Below, piece after piece: positions 18,261-27,043 of a DNA stretch of 64,000 nt (position 1 is the stretch's first letter; each line of letters begins with the position of its first letter). The position numbers and the translations under genes are program-made. Source of the DNA: Paraburkholderia sp. PGU19 (lineage in GTDB: Bacteria > Pseudomonadota > Gammaproteobacteria > Burkholderiales > Burkholderiaceae); the NCBI RefSeq assembly GCF_013426915.1, contig NZ_AP023183.1:372001-436000 (forward strand), read 5' to 3'. The notes under the pieces were generated by a model. That model did not search any database, had not been told where the DNA came from, and saw only the letters and a program-made list of their open reading frames with translations.

Positions 18261-18623
18261 CTAGCGGAACAGAGGTATCACGTGTTCTTCGATCATTTCG
18301 TAGATGTCTTTACGGACGAGGCGGGCGAGCTCGTGACGTTCGAAGAAATCCACCGTCAGGAGCAGACTGGCGAGCGCAATGGCTGTGAGCTTGACCAGTG
18401 CTATGGCTTCGTGAGCAAAACCGTGTGCCAACGGAGGACATAACTGCTGAAGTGAAGAGAGTCCCAGCACCATTCCCAAGCCAGATGTAACGGCCATGAA
18501 CGGTGGTGCAAAGAAGATGAGGAGTGCAACGCTATTCCATAACATCCTGATATGTCTGGGAAGCCGCGCATGGTCCGGGTGGATGAAGGTGAATAGGGAC
18601 TCGCCATGTTTATCGTTGCGCAT
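18261..18623 (-). CDS. Small inner-membrane protein, unknown
   Basis: A 120-residue protein with two hydrophobic segments (VALLIFFAPPFMAVTSGLGM and IALVKLTAIALASLLLTV) and a charged C-terminal helix (FFERHELARLVRKDIYEMIE). The start at 18623 (MRNDKHGESLF) is chosen over 18650 because GAGGAA lies 7 bases upstream of it. It lies between the tandem AAA+ gene and three further small leftward genes and may be a membrane partner of the ATPase. That is inference from gene order only. Confidence 0.6.
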   Translation of the reverse strand: MRNDKHGESLFTFIHPDHARLPRHIRMLWNSVALLIFFAPPFMAVTSGLGMVLGLSSLQQLCPPLAHGFAHEAIALVKLTAIALASLLLTVDFFERHELARLVRKDIYEMIEEHVIPLFR

Positions 18624-18713
18624 CGAATATTTCCTCGAGGTAGTAGACAAAGATTCTGATGCTGTCGTGCTGACGCGTGCACCGGAACAGATCCAGAGTC
18701 ACATGGTTCTGCT

Positions 18714-19021
18714 CTAACGCAAGCCGAGACGCGCTATCGGCGCCTGACGAGGCGAATCCGACGCGTATACAGGTTCATGCGCTGGTGCCGACGAGTGCGG
18801 CGCGCGCGTTGGCGAACAGGAATAAGCCTGCGTCTCCACCGCTGTCTTACTTTGCGGTGCGGCAGGAGGGGCGGGCGCTTCAGTTCAGCGGAGAGGCGCC
18901 TGCGCCACGCTTCCAGCGCTTCGAGCGGGATAGCGGCATCGACATAGCCAGTGACGCCGGAATCAGTGACGATCTTGATCATCTTCTGGCCGTTGATTGT
19001 CGTAAATTGGGTGACTTTCAT
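18714..19021 (-). pseudogene. Small unknown protein, probable one-base frameshift
   Basis: It begins MKVTQFTTINGQKMIKIVTD with GGAG 7 bases before the ATG, and continues DSGVTGYVDAAIPLEALEAW as a compact domain. After LSAE the first frame turns into an Arg-rich low-quality tail. Another frame reads TEAPAPPAAPQSKTAVETQA and runs to a stop at 18714. Adding one base at the TT pair 18884-18885 joins them into a 102-residue protein with a Pro/Ala linker tail. No family recognised. Second gene upstream of the AAA+ gene. Confidence 0.5.
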
Positions 19022-19054
19022 TCCGGAAACTCCGTGACCGCGCATTCCGCGTCC

Positions 19055-19177
19055 TCACTTGCGAAGGTGACGCAATATTTTCTTCGCGATGACGATAAGA
19101 GGCATGATGCACTCGAGGACAAACTCCTTGCATTCGTCAACAAAAACGCACCACAGATTCTTGGGTTGATTGTTCAT
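19055..19177 (-). CDS. 40-residue small protein (F-x-LEC motif)
   Basis: The frame MNNQPKNLWCVFVDECKEF continues FVLECIMPLIVIAKKIL and ends RHLRK. An AAGGAA ribosome site precedes the ATG, and it fits exactly between two other leftward genes (33 bp and 15 bp gaps). A hydrophobic C-terminal half with a basic end suggests membrane association. A related but broken sequence lies at 20437-20530 on the same strand. Function unknown. Confidence 0.5.
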   Translation of the reverse strand: MNNQPKNLWCVFVDECKEFVLECIMPLIVIAKKILRHLRK

Positions 19178-19192
19178 TTTGGATTCCTTCTA

Positions 19193-19507
19193 TTAACAAA
19201 CCTGAACGTTGATGATGAAAGAAGACAAGGCACGTCGTCGAAGAGCAGGTGGCAAGAGGACGCGATGTCTGTCGGGAAAGGGGCCGATGACTGGACTGGG
19301 GCGCGGTGGAAGCTCAGACGTGGTTAAGCAGTCAACCGTCCATGCTGCTCCGTGCGGGTGCCATGGATGCGGCGGCACAGAGAATGTCTTGTTCACCTTC
19401 ACCTCACGTTGACCGACCTTGACGATGGATTCCTTCGGTAGGAAGTGTCCGGAAAGGGTTCGGAACCAGCAATTGGCGACCCTTGCGTTCAGTGGTGATG
19501 TGCGCAT
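19193..19507 (-). CDS. Small hypothetical protein
   Basis: About 104 residues from ATG 19507 (MRTSPLNARVANCWFRTLSG), including KESIVKVGQREVKVNKTFSV and a Pro-rich, basic second half ending FIINVQVC. No family recognised and no clear ribosome site, so the start is uncertain (19588 is possible). It is first in the leftward series of small genes leading to the AAA+ ATPase, 15 bp before the 40-residue gene. Confidence 0.4.
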   Translation of the reverse strand: MRTSPLNARVANCWFRTLSGHFLPKESIVKVGQREVKVNKTFSVPPHPWHPHGAAWTVDCLTTSELPPRPSPVIGPFPDRHRVLLPPALRRRALSSFIINVQVC

Positions 19508-20436
19508 ATGAATATCCGATTGGCTATGAATGTCCAGGATCGCACGACGTCTTACGGATGCAAGTCCACTGGACATCACTACCCGCATGGGCTTTCTACG
19601 AGCTGGTGACCAAACCGGTCGCTCCGTAGCCAGAGCCGCTCATACAGCGATCGGATCGACAACAAATTCCGGCTATATGAGGTTGCGCGATAGACGCAGG
19701 TATCACGCGCTCGCTGAACTATGTGCATGACGCTGGCGTTCACCTGGTTGCAGAGAACAGTCAAAATTCGTCGAGACTCTGAGCTGTATCTTGGGCGGCG
19801 CAGAGTGACTGTCATAGACTGTTTGATACGCCTGTTGAGGCTTCGGACCAGTTCAAACTGCAAGCAATTCGGAGACGTCTATTTTCCGAGCTGCGCCATC
19901 AAAGCGCTTTTTAGAAAGAAGGCTATTCTGGCTCCGCCAGCGGGTGAGTCCTGATCGTCCTGCTCGAAAGTTTGTGCTTGCTGCGCGATATGGTGATCCT
20001 TCTGATTGCGTAAGAGAGCTCTTGCTAACCGAAAGGCCGGTCGCGAGTTGCTTCGTCATCTGATGGCGAGTGGGATCTCTATTCAAGCCGCTTTCAACGA
20101 CGAGTCCTCGCGCTCTCGGTCGCGCATCCCCAATGATGCGGAGCAGTTCGGCTTCAATCTCAGGTAACTTTGTTCGACGACGGAGCCTGACGGTTACTCG
20201 ATAACCAGTGCGACGCTGGCAACGTCTGGTTAAACGGAGACGAATATCAAGCGGACCGGGCATACGATGACAGATGTGTCGATCTCGCGGTAGGCATGAG
20301 CTTTTTCGGCTAGCCGGGATGGCGGCGAGACAGGTCCGGTAGATGACGCGATGTTGTGGGCAACGGCGCAGAGGATGTGCGATAGAAAGTTTGGCGCCCA
20401 GACCATCTTCGGCATGGGCGTAGTGCAGGTGATGGC
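19508..20436. other. Degraded stretch, no supportable gene
   Basis: Short frames exist on both strands, for example a leftward one with LPEIEAELLRIIGDARPRAR near 20100, but none has a clear start, ribosome site or recognisable family. It reads as eroded coding sequence. Confidence 0.35.
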
Positions 20437-20590
20437 TCAGATCTTGTCTTTACAATGCAACCACTGGATAAAGAACATCGGTGGTCTCACGCACTCGAGG
20501 AACAGGTCGAAACACTGGTCCCAAATATCCTCAAGTGAGCCATCAGATCGAAATTGGCAATCGGATTGCCTTCCAGTTCTGCTATCTGGA
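20437..20590 (-). pseudogene. Broken paralogue of the 40-residue F-x-LEC small protein
   Basis: Leftward frames read ELEGNPIANFDLMAH and then, after a one-base shift near 20535, LEDIWDQCFDLFLECVRPPM and FFIQWLHCKDKI to a stop at 20437. The pattern W-x(n)-C/D-x-F-x-LEC-x2-P-x3-I matches the intact protein at 19055-19177. No start codon is visible for the first part. Confidence 0.35.
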
Positions 20591-20603
20591 GATTGCGATG
20601 GTG

Positions 20604-20822
20604 CTAGCCTCCGGTTGGGCTACATGTCCGCTGGCAACGACTCAGGCAGGTGGCATGTGCCGCGCCCGCCGTCTTCAGCGAGATTGGCGTGTGTACGATC
20701 CACAGCCAGAGGATAATACAGCCACAGCTCAGCGCTGAAACCGTTAATGCCACACCGAGAATCGGGATTTCGTCAACGCCCGATGGGAAGAAATAGGACC
20801 ACACTTTCCTAATAAATCTCAT
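20604..20822 (-). CDS. Small membrane protein, unknown
   Basis: A 72-residue frame from ATG 20822 (MRFIRKVWSYFFPSGVDEIP) with GGAG 5 bases upstream. Residues ~20-45 form a transmembrane helix (ILGVALTVSALSCGCIILWL). The Cys-rich last 25 residues may be out of frame. No family recognised. Confidence 0.4.
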   Translation of the reverse strand: MRFIRKVWSYFFPSGVDEIPILGVALTVSALSCGCIILWLWIVHTPISLKTAGAAHATCLSRCQRTCSPTGG

Positions 20823-21026
20823 TCGCACTCCATTTCATATGATTTAGGAATGTGACCGACGAGGTTAAAGCTACCTTGGCGACACCTCATAAATGTCTAT
20901 GACGAAACGCTGAACGCAACTTCACGCACCTGAGGCGATATCATATGCGTAATAAATGGACATAGTGATGCGTCGGAGGATCATGCTTCCTTGGATTGAA
21001 CTCCCTTAACTCTGCCAGGATGATTA

Positions 21027-21310
21027 ATGCCTCAAGTTGAAATTATCCAGTATGACGAAATTCCAGAAGATGGGCTGATCGATGAGGGTGCGTTGATACC
21101 GGTCAAGGGCATGATAGAGATGAGCACGCCAGATGGCGGCTGCGGTTTGGCCGGGTGCCCATGCATCCGAGGGCACTTCATTCTGCGCCTCTTCCCCGGG
21201 ACGAGCAGGGTTTTGTCCGGGGTTATGTGGTGGAATTTGAAAGCAGACAGGAGCTTGAGTCGACAAGCTCTGAGGAGTTGTCAATTCTTGTTAGCGGGGC
21301 GATGAACTGA
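21027..21310 (+). pseudogene. Conserved-looking small protein with one-base frameshift
   Basis: The first frame reads MPQVEIIQYDEIPEDGLIDE, then GMIEMSTPDGGCGLAGCPC and HFILRLFP. At the CCCC run 21194-21197 the good sequence moves to another frame: RDEQGFVRGYVVEFESRQEL, ending ILVSGAMN and a stop at 21310. One added C restores a ~94-residue acidic protein with a Cys cluster (CGLAGCPC), perhaps metal binding. Unknown family. Confidence 0.5.
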
Positions 21311-21555
21311 AGATCGCTCCCGCTGATCTTCTGCATGTTGCCAGCATTCTTGTTTGCCCTAGGGCCCACATACCTTCGATCGGCGTCACCCGAGGTACGG
21401 TGAAGGTCGGATAGGGCGGCAGGATGTGCATAATAATCGGGCGCCGGATCTGGTCGATTTGGTCGAGCGCGGCAAGGGCTGATTGCAACTGAAGGTTCGG
21501 CCGCGCGGCCAGATGTTTCTGCGCGTCTACGTAAGCAGCATCGGAAGCAGGTGCA
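21291..21555 (-). pseudogene. Unrecognised leftward gene remnant
   Basis: A frame with clear coding character (AAYVDAQKHLAARPNLQLQS, then IMHILPPYPTFTVPRVTPIE) has no start; a TGA closes it on the upstream side and homology fades at the downstream end. It neighbours a VirD4 scrap, so it may come from a conjugation cluster. No family assigned. Confidence 0.3.
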
Positions 21556-21557
21556 GT

Positions 21558-21868
21558 TCAGCGCGTGTTCAATGGCCAGACCCGGACATCTGCTCTTGAT
21601 TCCGTGAAGATTGACATGCACGTGAGGAGCATTTCTCTATCCAAGGATACCCACTCGTCAGCGCCATAAAACGCGGCTATGACACGTTGATCGTAGTGTG
21701 TGTCCTCGTCAGATTGAAGATATGACTCGACACGTCTTGTGCACATTTCAATAGCGATAACAAAACCGGTCACCGCGACGATCTCTTCGGAAATAGCTGC
21801 GTGTTTTGATGCGTACGTATTGACGACTTCGCAACCCCATATATCGCACTCGCCGGTGCTTACATTAG
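21558..21868 (-). CDS. Hypothetical protein, possibly 5' truncated
   Basis: The frame includes AAISEEIVAVTGFVIAIEMC and YDQRVIAAFYGADEWVSLDR, which look like a real soluble helical protein, and stops at 21558. The upstream part of the frame overlaps the VirD4 fragment on the other strand, so the genuine start may have been lost. Unknown. Confidence 0.3.
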
Positions 21869-21877
21869 CTGAAGTAC

Positions 21878-21988
21878 CGTGACCAGGATTACCTGCTGCT
21901 CGCGGCCGGTACCCGTTCGGGCAAAGGCGTCGCGATGGCAATCCCGAATCTTCTCACCTATCCGGTTTCGGTCGTTCTCGAGGGGTAG
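21878..21988 (+). pseudogene. VirD4/TraG coupling protein fragment (Walker A region)
   Basis: About 36 codons, DYLLLAAGTRSGKGVAMAIP then NLLTYPVSVVLEG, match the P-loop and following strand of type IV secretion coupling proteins (GTRSGKG is the Walker A motif). It then reaches a stop. No other VirD4 sequence is visible, so this is a relic of a lost transfer system. Confidence 0.6.
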
Positions 21989-22220
21989 CGATCAGAAAAG
22001 CGTGGCCCATCCGAGGTACGGCAGTGTTGAAAACGGGCCGTGAGACTTTTGTGATGAACGACGAAATACGCGATGATAGTGTCGTGGCGACGGAGCCGGG
22101 GAGTACCAGGCTCATATAGTTGTCGAGAACACCAGAAAGACGAGTTCGACGGGGAGGGTTTCGGTGGACGATGCAGTGTCTTCTTGCAGAATGAAACGTC
22201 GGCCGGCCACCGCTCGGCGG

Positions 22221-22742
22221 TTACCTCCAGGACGACTGGTTCTGCGGAAGCGCGCCTTGTGGATCGTACACGTCAAGACGGTCTGCCGACTCAAACTCGT
22301 CGACGTAGAGGACAAGGTTGACTCCGTCCGGCGAAAGGTGTGATCTGAACAGAATGCCTTTCGCACCAGCCGCAATCACCTCGTCACCGATAATCCAGCT
22401 TGGTGGCTCAATGCGTTGGTTGAACCAGCAACCACGTCAGTCGCAATAGAAGTCTTCCCAGAAGGGGAGCCACTTTTCTGCGTGATACCCGCTTGTGAAG
22501 TCGACAATCGGAGCGACCGTCAGTTGATAACTTACAAGCGTGCCCGGGGGCATCAACGAGGAGATCTGCGGATATTCCCGCACCGCCGTGTTGACATCAA
22601 GAGCAAGGTATAGGGCGTTGAGTCCTATACGATTGGCCCGTCCTCCGTGCTTACCGGCACCTGCGCCACTCGTCGGCGCAACCGCCCACCTGGGGACATG
22701 CATCCGGTACGCTGTCACCTTCGTTAGCGCTGTGAGGATCAT
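22221..22742 (-). pseudogene. RES-domain toxin with in-frame nonsense codon
   Basis: The frame starts MILTALTKVTAYRMHVPRWA and contains the RES-type signature RANRIGLNALYLALDVNTAV followed by REY. At 22437-22439 a TGA replaces an expected Trp codon. The same frame then continues RGCWFNQRIEPPSWIIGDEV to DPQGALPQNQSSWR and stops at 22221, as in full-length RES toxins (173 residues if TGA were read as Trp). RES toxins degrade NAD+. The start overlaps the antitoxin stop (ATGA). The nonsense codon removes the C-terminal 40%, so the toxin should be inactive unless the stop is suppressed. Confidence 0.7.
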
Positions 22743-23170
22743 CCGGCGGCGCCCGCCTCGAGAGACGAAATATAGCGAAGCAGGTCGTCAGTCCGACTAT
22801 CCGACACCAGCTGTTCAGCTGTCTTGTAGTCAAAGACCGGCAGTGGCTCATTCCTGTACCAGAACAGTGCCTGATTGACGTAGCCGGAGATGTCGGTTGC
22901 GGCGCGTATCACCCTCAGCGCTTCCCGCAGGAAACGTTGGACGCTTGGCGAGGCCGGTTGCCGACTGAGCGTGTTGCGATGAACATGCGCCTGCTGGGCG
23001 AGGGTTTGCAGGTCAATGTGCAGCGCCTCGCCAAAGCGCCAGGCGGAGACAATCGGTGCTGAACTGTCCGGGTCCCGAAGCAATGCCATGAACTGGTCAA
23101 AGCCCAAGCCCGCGTTGGGGCGGGCAATTGATTCCGTATTCCTCAGAGGCTCCGTGCACATTCTACGCAC
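22739..23170 (-). CDS. Xre/MbcA/ParS-type antitoxin of the RES module
   Basis: A 143-residue protein with an N-terminal helical DNA-binding region (IDLQTLAQQAHVHRNTLSRQ, residues ~52-72) and a C-terminal toxin-binding domain of the DUF2384 kind (ISGYVNQALFWYRNEPLPVF, then TAEQLVSDSRTDDLLRYIS). Order and 4-bp overlap with the RES toxin gene fit a type II RES-Xre operon, antitoxin first. Start is GTG 23170 or ATG 23161; no strong ribosome site separates them. The antitoxin appears intact although its toxin is interrupted. Confidence 0.8.
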   Translation of the reverse strand: MRRMCTEPLRNTESIARPNAGLGFDQFMALLRDPDSSAPIVSAWRFGEALHIDLQTLAQQAHVHRNTLSRQPASPSVQRFLREALRVIRAATDISGYVNQALFWYRNEPLPVFDYKTAEQLVSDSRTDDLLRYISSLEAGAAG

Positions 23171-23297
23171 AATAATAGACGGTTATATACGGCGGGCAGT
23201 TCGCCGAAAATGGGAAATCATCTAATTTAAAATAATACTTAATAGTGCATCTCGACAAACGACGGGTGACAAATGATTCTGTAGATATATACAGTAT

Positions 23298-23441
23298 CGT
23301 GAGCGGGACCGCGCGGTCGAAGCCCGGCTGCGTGAACAGGTCGTCCCGGCCGCGAAGGCACTTCGCGAAAATCCTGAGCGAGCGCTATCGGCGGACGACG
23401 TCCGTGCGGAACTGAAGAAGTCCCGCGCGGGCCGCGGATGA
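23298..23441 (+). pseudogene. ParD-like antitoxin, 3' fragment
   Basis: The last 47 codons of a ParD-type antitoxin: RERDRAVEARLREQVVPAAK, then NPERALSADDVRAELKKSRA. The N-terminal ribbon-helix-helix half is missing. Its TGA overlaps the ATG of the following ParE-like fragment, as in intact parDE operons. Confidence 0.6.
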
Positions 23442-23530
23442 ATTGGCGCGTCCAGTTTGCTCCCGAGGCGCTAACCCAACTGCGAGCGCTTGAACAGCGC
23501 ATCGCCGAGGCCGGCGCACCCCTGCCTTGC
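23438..23530 (+). pseudogene. ParE/RelE-family toxin, 5' fragment
   Basis: About 28 codons, MNWRVQFAPEALTQLRALEQ then RIAEAGAP, match the start of ParE toxins (helix alpha1). The sequence then departs and runs into a reverse-oriented alanine racemase fragment. Not functional. Confidence 0.55.
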
Positions 23531-23581
23531 ACGTTTCGATCGGCGAATAACGGTTGGCCGGCGCACACGTCAGCGCGAATC

Positions 23582-23776
23582 TCTACTCGCTCTTCGAGTC
23601 AAGCAACGCAATGCCGTCAGCCGCCTGGAGAGCAGGGTAGATGCGTTCAATTCCGTGCCCGTAGGCATTTGCCTTCACTACCGCCCCACACGTGAGTCTG
23701 GAGCTCGCTGCCGGACGACTTCGAGATTGCGTTGTACGGCACCAGGATGAATACGTGGGTGGATGGGGCGCGGCAT
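23582..23776 (-). pseudogene. dadX: Alanine racemase N-terminal fragment
   Basis: From ATG 23776, MPRPIHPRIHPGAVQRNLEV leads to the PLP-lysine motif AVVKANAYGHG and GIALLDSKSE, then ends at a junction with ParE sequence. One base is missing near 23688; adding it turns RVGR into RVWAVVKANAYG. It follows dadA in the same direction, the usual dadA-dadX order for D-alanine catabolism, but only ~65 of ~350 residues remain. Confidence 0.65.
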
Positions 23777-23875
23777 AACCTTCCTCTTCTGGGCAAAGTT
23801 CAAACGAAACTTCGGAGCGCTGCTGTCTGGACTTCTGGGGTCGTGCAGCGGAAAGTACATCCCACGGCCCGACTC

Positions 23876-25168
23876 CTAGCCGAGTTCGAAATCGGCCGGC
23901 ACCTGCGGTTCTTTTTCGTAACGAAAGACGTTGAGGTCGTCGTATCGAATGGCCGGCTGTTTTCCAGATATCAAGTCGGCGAGAAGCTGAGCTGAGCCAC
24001 ACGACATGGTCCAGCCAAGCGTGCCATGACCAGTGTTGAGGTAGAGGTTGGGCACGGACGTACGACCTACGATAGGCGTGCCGTCCGGTGTCATCGGGCG
24101 AAGTCCGGTCCAGAACGTGGCGCGCGATGTATCGCCGCCACCTGGGAAGAGGTCATTCACGCACATTTCCAGAGTCTCGCGACGCGCTTCGCGCAGTCGC
24201 TTGTCAAACCCGACGATTTCGGCCATCCCGCCGACACGAATGCGCTTTTCGAACCGCGTGATGGCAATCTTGTACGTCTCGTCGAGAACCGTTGAGACTG
24301 GCGCATGTGACTCGTCGGCGATTGGTGCGGTGATGGAATATCCTTTGAGTGGATAGACGGGAATCTTGACCAGTCCAGACAGGAAGTTCGTTGAATACGA
24401 ACCAAACGCGACGACGAACGCATCTGCATGGATGAGTTTCGCACCATGCCGAACGCCGACGACCCGTCCACCCTCGACGACCAGACCATCAACCTGGGTG
24501 TTGTAGCGGAGGGTGACGCCCGCTTTCTCAGCCATTGAGGCAAGCCGGGTGGTGAACAACTGGCAGTCACCGGTTTCGTCGCCTGGCAAGCGCAATCCAC
24601 CCGTCAACTTATGTGAAGTCGCAGCGAGAGCGGGCTCAATCCGGGCAAGTTCGGCTGCCGTCAGCAACTCGTACGCGACTTTGGCCTCTTCAAGTACGGC
24701 GATATCCTTCGCCGCGCCATCGAACTGCTGCTGCGTCCTGAAAACTTGAAGAGTGCCCCCAGCACGTCCCTCGTACTGAATGCCGGTCTCGGCTCGCAAA
24801 GCCTTCAGACAGTCGCGACTATATTCCGCAAGTCTCACCATGCGGTTCTTGTTAATCGCGTAGCGTTCGGCGGTGCAGTTCTGCAGCATCTGCCACATCC
24901 ATTGCAGTTGGAACTGCTTGTCCGCGTCGTCCGGTCTGATTGCAAGCGGGGCGTGTTTCTGGAACATCCACTTCACAGCCTTGAGCGGTACACCGGGGGC
25001 AGCCCAAGGCGCCGCGTAGCCAGGGGAAATCTGGCCTGCGTTGGCAAAGCTCGTTTCAAGAGCGGGACCCTGCTCCCGGTCGATGACCGTGACTTCGTGG
25101 CCTGCCCGCGCGAGATAGAACGCGCTCGTTACACCCACGACTCCGCTGCCCAGCACGACGACTCGCAT
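23876..25168 (-). CDS. dadA: D-amino acid dehydrogenase
   Basis: A 430-residue FAD enzyme of normal DadA length. It starts [20 protein letters not shown] with the GxGxxG fold and has the family segments [32 protein letters not shown] and [14 protein letters not shown]. The C-terminal FAD motif [14 protein letters not shown] is followed by [14 protein letters not shown]. DadA oxidises D-alanine and other D-amino acids to 2-oxo acids at the inner membrane. ATG 25168 is chosen over upstream codons because the FAD fold begins there. Its normal partner dadX is truncated downstream. Confidence 0.95.
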   Translation of the reverse strand: MRVVVLGSGVVGVTSAFYLARAGHEVTVIDREQGPALETSFANAGQISPGYAAPWAAPGVPLKAVKWMFQKHAPLAIRPDDADKQFQLQWMWQMLQNCTAERYAINKNRMVRLAEYSRDCLKALRAETGIQYEGRAGGTLQVFRTQQQFDGAAKDIAVLEEAKVAYELLTAAELARIEPALAATSHKLTGGLRLPGDETGDCQLFTTRLASMAEKAGVTLRYNTQVDGLVVEGGRVVGVRHGAKLIHADAFVVAFGSYSTNFLSGLVKIPVYPLKGYSITAPIADESHAPVSTVLDETYKIAITRFEKRIRVGGMAEIVGFDKRLREARRETLEMCVNDLFPGGGDTSRATFWTGLRPMTPDGTPIVGRTSVPNLYLNTGHGTLGWTMSCGSAQLLADLISGKQPAIRYDDLNVFRYEKEPQVPADFELG

Positions 25169-25313
25169 TCGACAGACTCCACAGCCAAAAGGCCATAAAC
25201 AGTTAATAGAAACTGCAGATGCAGCACATGCAAGTTGATGACTGGATGCTAGCCGCAAGCTGATGATTTTTTCTATTGTTTAACCGGAAATTTTTGGCTG
25301 AATTTCCTGGCTT

Positions 25314-25782
25314 TCATCCGCGGGGTAGTCGAGTGAGAGTAGCAGGTGTAGTGGGCGGCGCGTGGGTACCGAAGGAATCGCTACGGAGGGAGGCGCTTCG
25401 TCGGGGAAGCGCAGGGCCGCGATAGCGATCAAGCCTGACGGGAGTGCCCGCCGAGCGTGCGATCGACGAAATGCTCTGCATGTCTTTTGCCGTGGCAGGC
25501 TTGCCGCGCGGTACATACTTCAATTCAAGGAAGCAGATTGCTTCCCGCGTGTCGCATATCACGGAGTCCGGCCTGATCAGGCGTGCATCGGGCAACTGCA
25601 CGGTGGGTTCGACGAAGATTCGTCGCGCGAACTTGGCTTCCACGAATAGCGCCCGGTGGGTTTGCGACGAGCAACCCCTGAAGGCTGCGCTCTGAATTGA
25701 TATGCCCAGCGCAATAGTCTGTTTGCACAGTTCGCCGCCATGCATGAAGCAGGTAGTCAGCCAGCTTCGTTCGTCGCGCCAT
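25314..25782 (-). pseudogene. Nuclease-like (PD-(D/E)xK-type) protein, frameshifted
   Basis: Leftward from ATG 25782 the frame reads MARRTKLADYLLHAWRRTVQ and NSERSLQ. Then the good sequence moves to another frame near 25680: SQTHRALFVEAKFARRIFVE, DARLIRPDSVICDTREAICF and LELKYVPRGKP. The strand-D-x(n)-ELKY pattern resembles a PD-(D/E)xK nuclease core. End uncertain. Function in defence or repair is only a guess. Confidence 0.45.
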
Positions 25783-26152
25783 TGATGCTTCGCCCGCCTG
25801 GTCATTTTCCCCGCTTTGCTGATAGTCCGCGTTTTCGCCGCGCGCGAAAGCGGGAACCGCAGTCGGCGACCACTCCCGTGGAATAACGGCAAAATCCGAC
25901 CGCCCTTGAATCGGCTTCACGCTGCATCCGACTGGATGTCCGGGACGAACTCAACCTCATGCCGAGCCGATCTGGCGAAGGCACGCGTTGTACGCCGCGA
26001 TCTGCGTGCCCATCGCCGTCACGTCGTCAGTCGTGACACGCCCGGACTGTAGCGAACCGGAATTATCACGTGAGTAGCGCAAAGGAACCCCGGCCGGACG
26101 CGAGCTGGTTATCGGACAGCTGTCTTGCGGGTGTAGGGCGATTCTGTCGTCG
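25783..26152. other. Gene-free stretch
   Basis: No supportable gene or structured element between the broken nuclease-like gene and the AbiE toxin gene. Confidence 0.35.
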
Positions 26153-27043
26153 CTATGCTTTCAATACTGTGGATCGAAAAGCATCGAACAGTCCCTCGGT
26201 CAGTTCGGGCTTGTCATCGCCAACGCTGAGCAGGCGGTGGGCACCGCCCATCATCTGAGTAAGTATCAGAGGGTAAGGCGTCAGTGGATCGAGCGCGTCA
26301 ATGATGTGCTCGCGAGTGAATGGGGTGAGCAAACTCATCATGTCGTGAGCAAGCAGTGCGGCACCCGCCTTGTCGGGGTCATCGCCCCATGTATCCAGCA
26401 GATCGTCGGCGTCGCCGCCGTAAATGCGATCCATGTTGCCCGCAAGGCTGTACGTTGCGAGCAGAAACCGTAGATCCACCGCATCCCGGTTATTGTCCGT
26501 ATGGCGATCCCGCCACGCGATGATCTTGAGCATCGCGAGTGCCGGTAGCGACGCGACGAGCACCACAAGATCGCGTCCCAGTTCGACGGGGAGAGCCGCC
26601 CTCAGGGCCTCGTCGAACCCTTCGACATTCAGGCAAAAGGCCCCATCGGGAGGCCAGGCGATCACATTCTCACCCTTCAGTTCGAGCCCCCCAAAAGGCA
26701 CGATATCCAGCCACGTCGGTTGCCCGGTCTCAGGAGAGCGATAGTCGAGCCGCTGCGCCTGCTTTTCGTTTTGTACGAACCGGCCGGTCGCGACCAGTGC
26801 GTTACGCAGTTGCTGGTGATCGTGCCAGCTCGCGATCGACACGCCGATGTCGACGTCCCTGGTCGCACGGGTCTGGTCAATCCCAAAACGGTGGGTCGTC
26901 AGGATGTCGCGTGCGGTGGCGCCCCCAACGAACCACGCAGCGCCGGCTGCCGACGCGGCGTCGGCCACATCGCGAAGGACGTTTGCAGCGATTTCCGGAA
27001 AAGGTCGGCCCTCAAGCAGTTTGACGGGTGATGAACTGGTCAC
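26153..27043 (-). CDS. AbiEii-type nucleotidyltransferase toxin (type IV TA)
   Basis: A 296-residue protein with the nucleotidyltransferase signature: WFVGGATARDIL (residue ~37) then TRATRDVDIGV (DxD, ~58), and a later acidic strand region QPTWLDIVPFGG. This arrangement is shared with AbiEii/AbiGii-like toxins, which modify RNA using a nucleotide. The gene overlaps the antitoxin gene by 32 bp and follows it in the operon, the usual AbiEi-AbiEii order. Assignment to AbiE rests on this pairing together with the fold motif. It probably acts in abortive phage defence and replicon stabilisation. Confidence 0.75.
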   Translation of the reverse strand: MTSSSPVKLLEGRPFPEIAANVLRDVADAASAAGAAWFVGGATARDILTTHRFGIDQTRATRDVDIGVSIASWHDHQQLRNALVATGRFVQNEKQAQRLDYRSPETGQPTWLDIVPFGGLELKGENVIAWPPDGAFCLNVEGFDEALRAALPVELGRDLVVLVASLPALAMLKIIAWRDRHTDNNRDAVDLRFLLATYSLAGNMDRIYGGDADDLLDTWGDDPDKAGAALLAHDMMSLLTPFTREHIIDALDPLTPYPLILTQMMGGAHRLLSVGDDKPELTEGLFDAFRSTVLKA

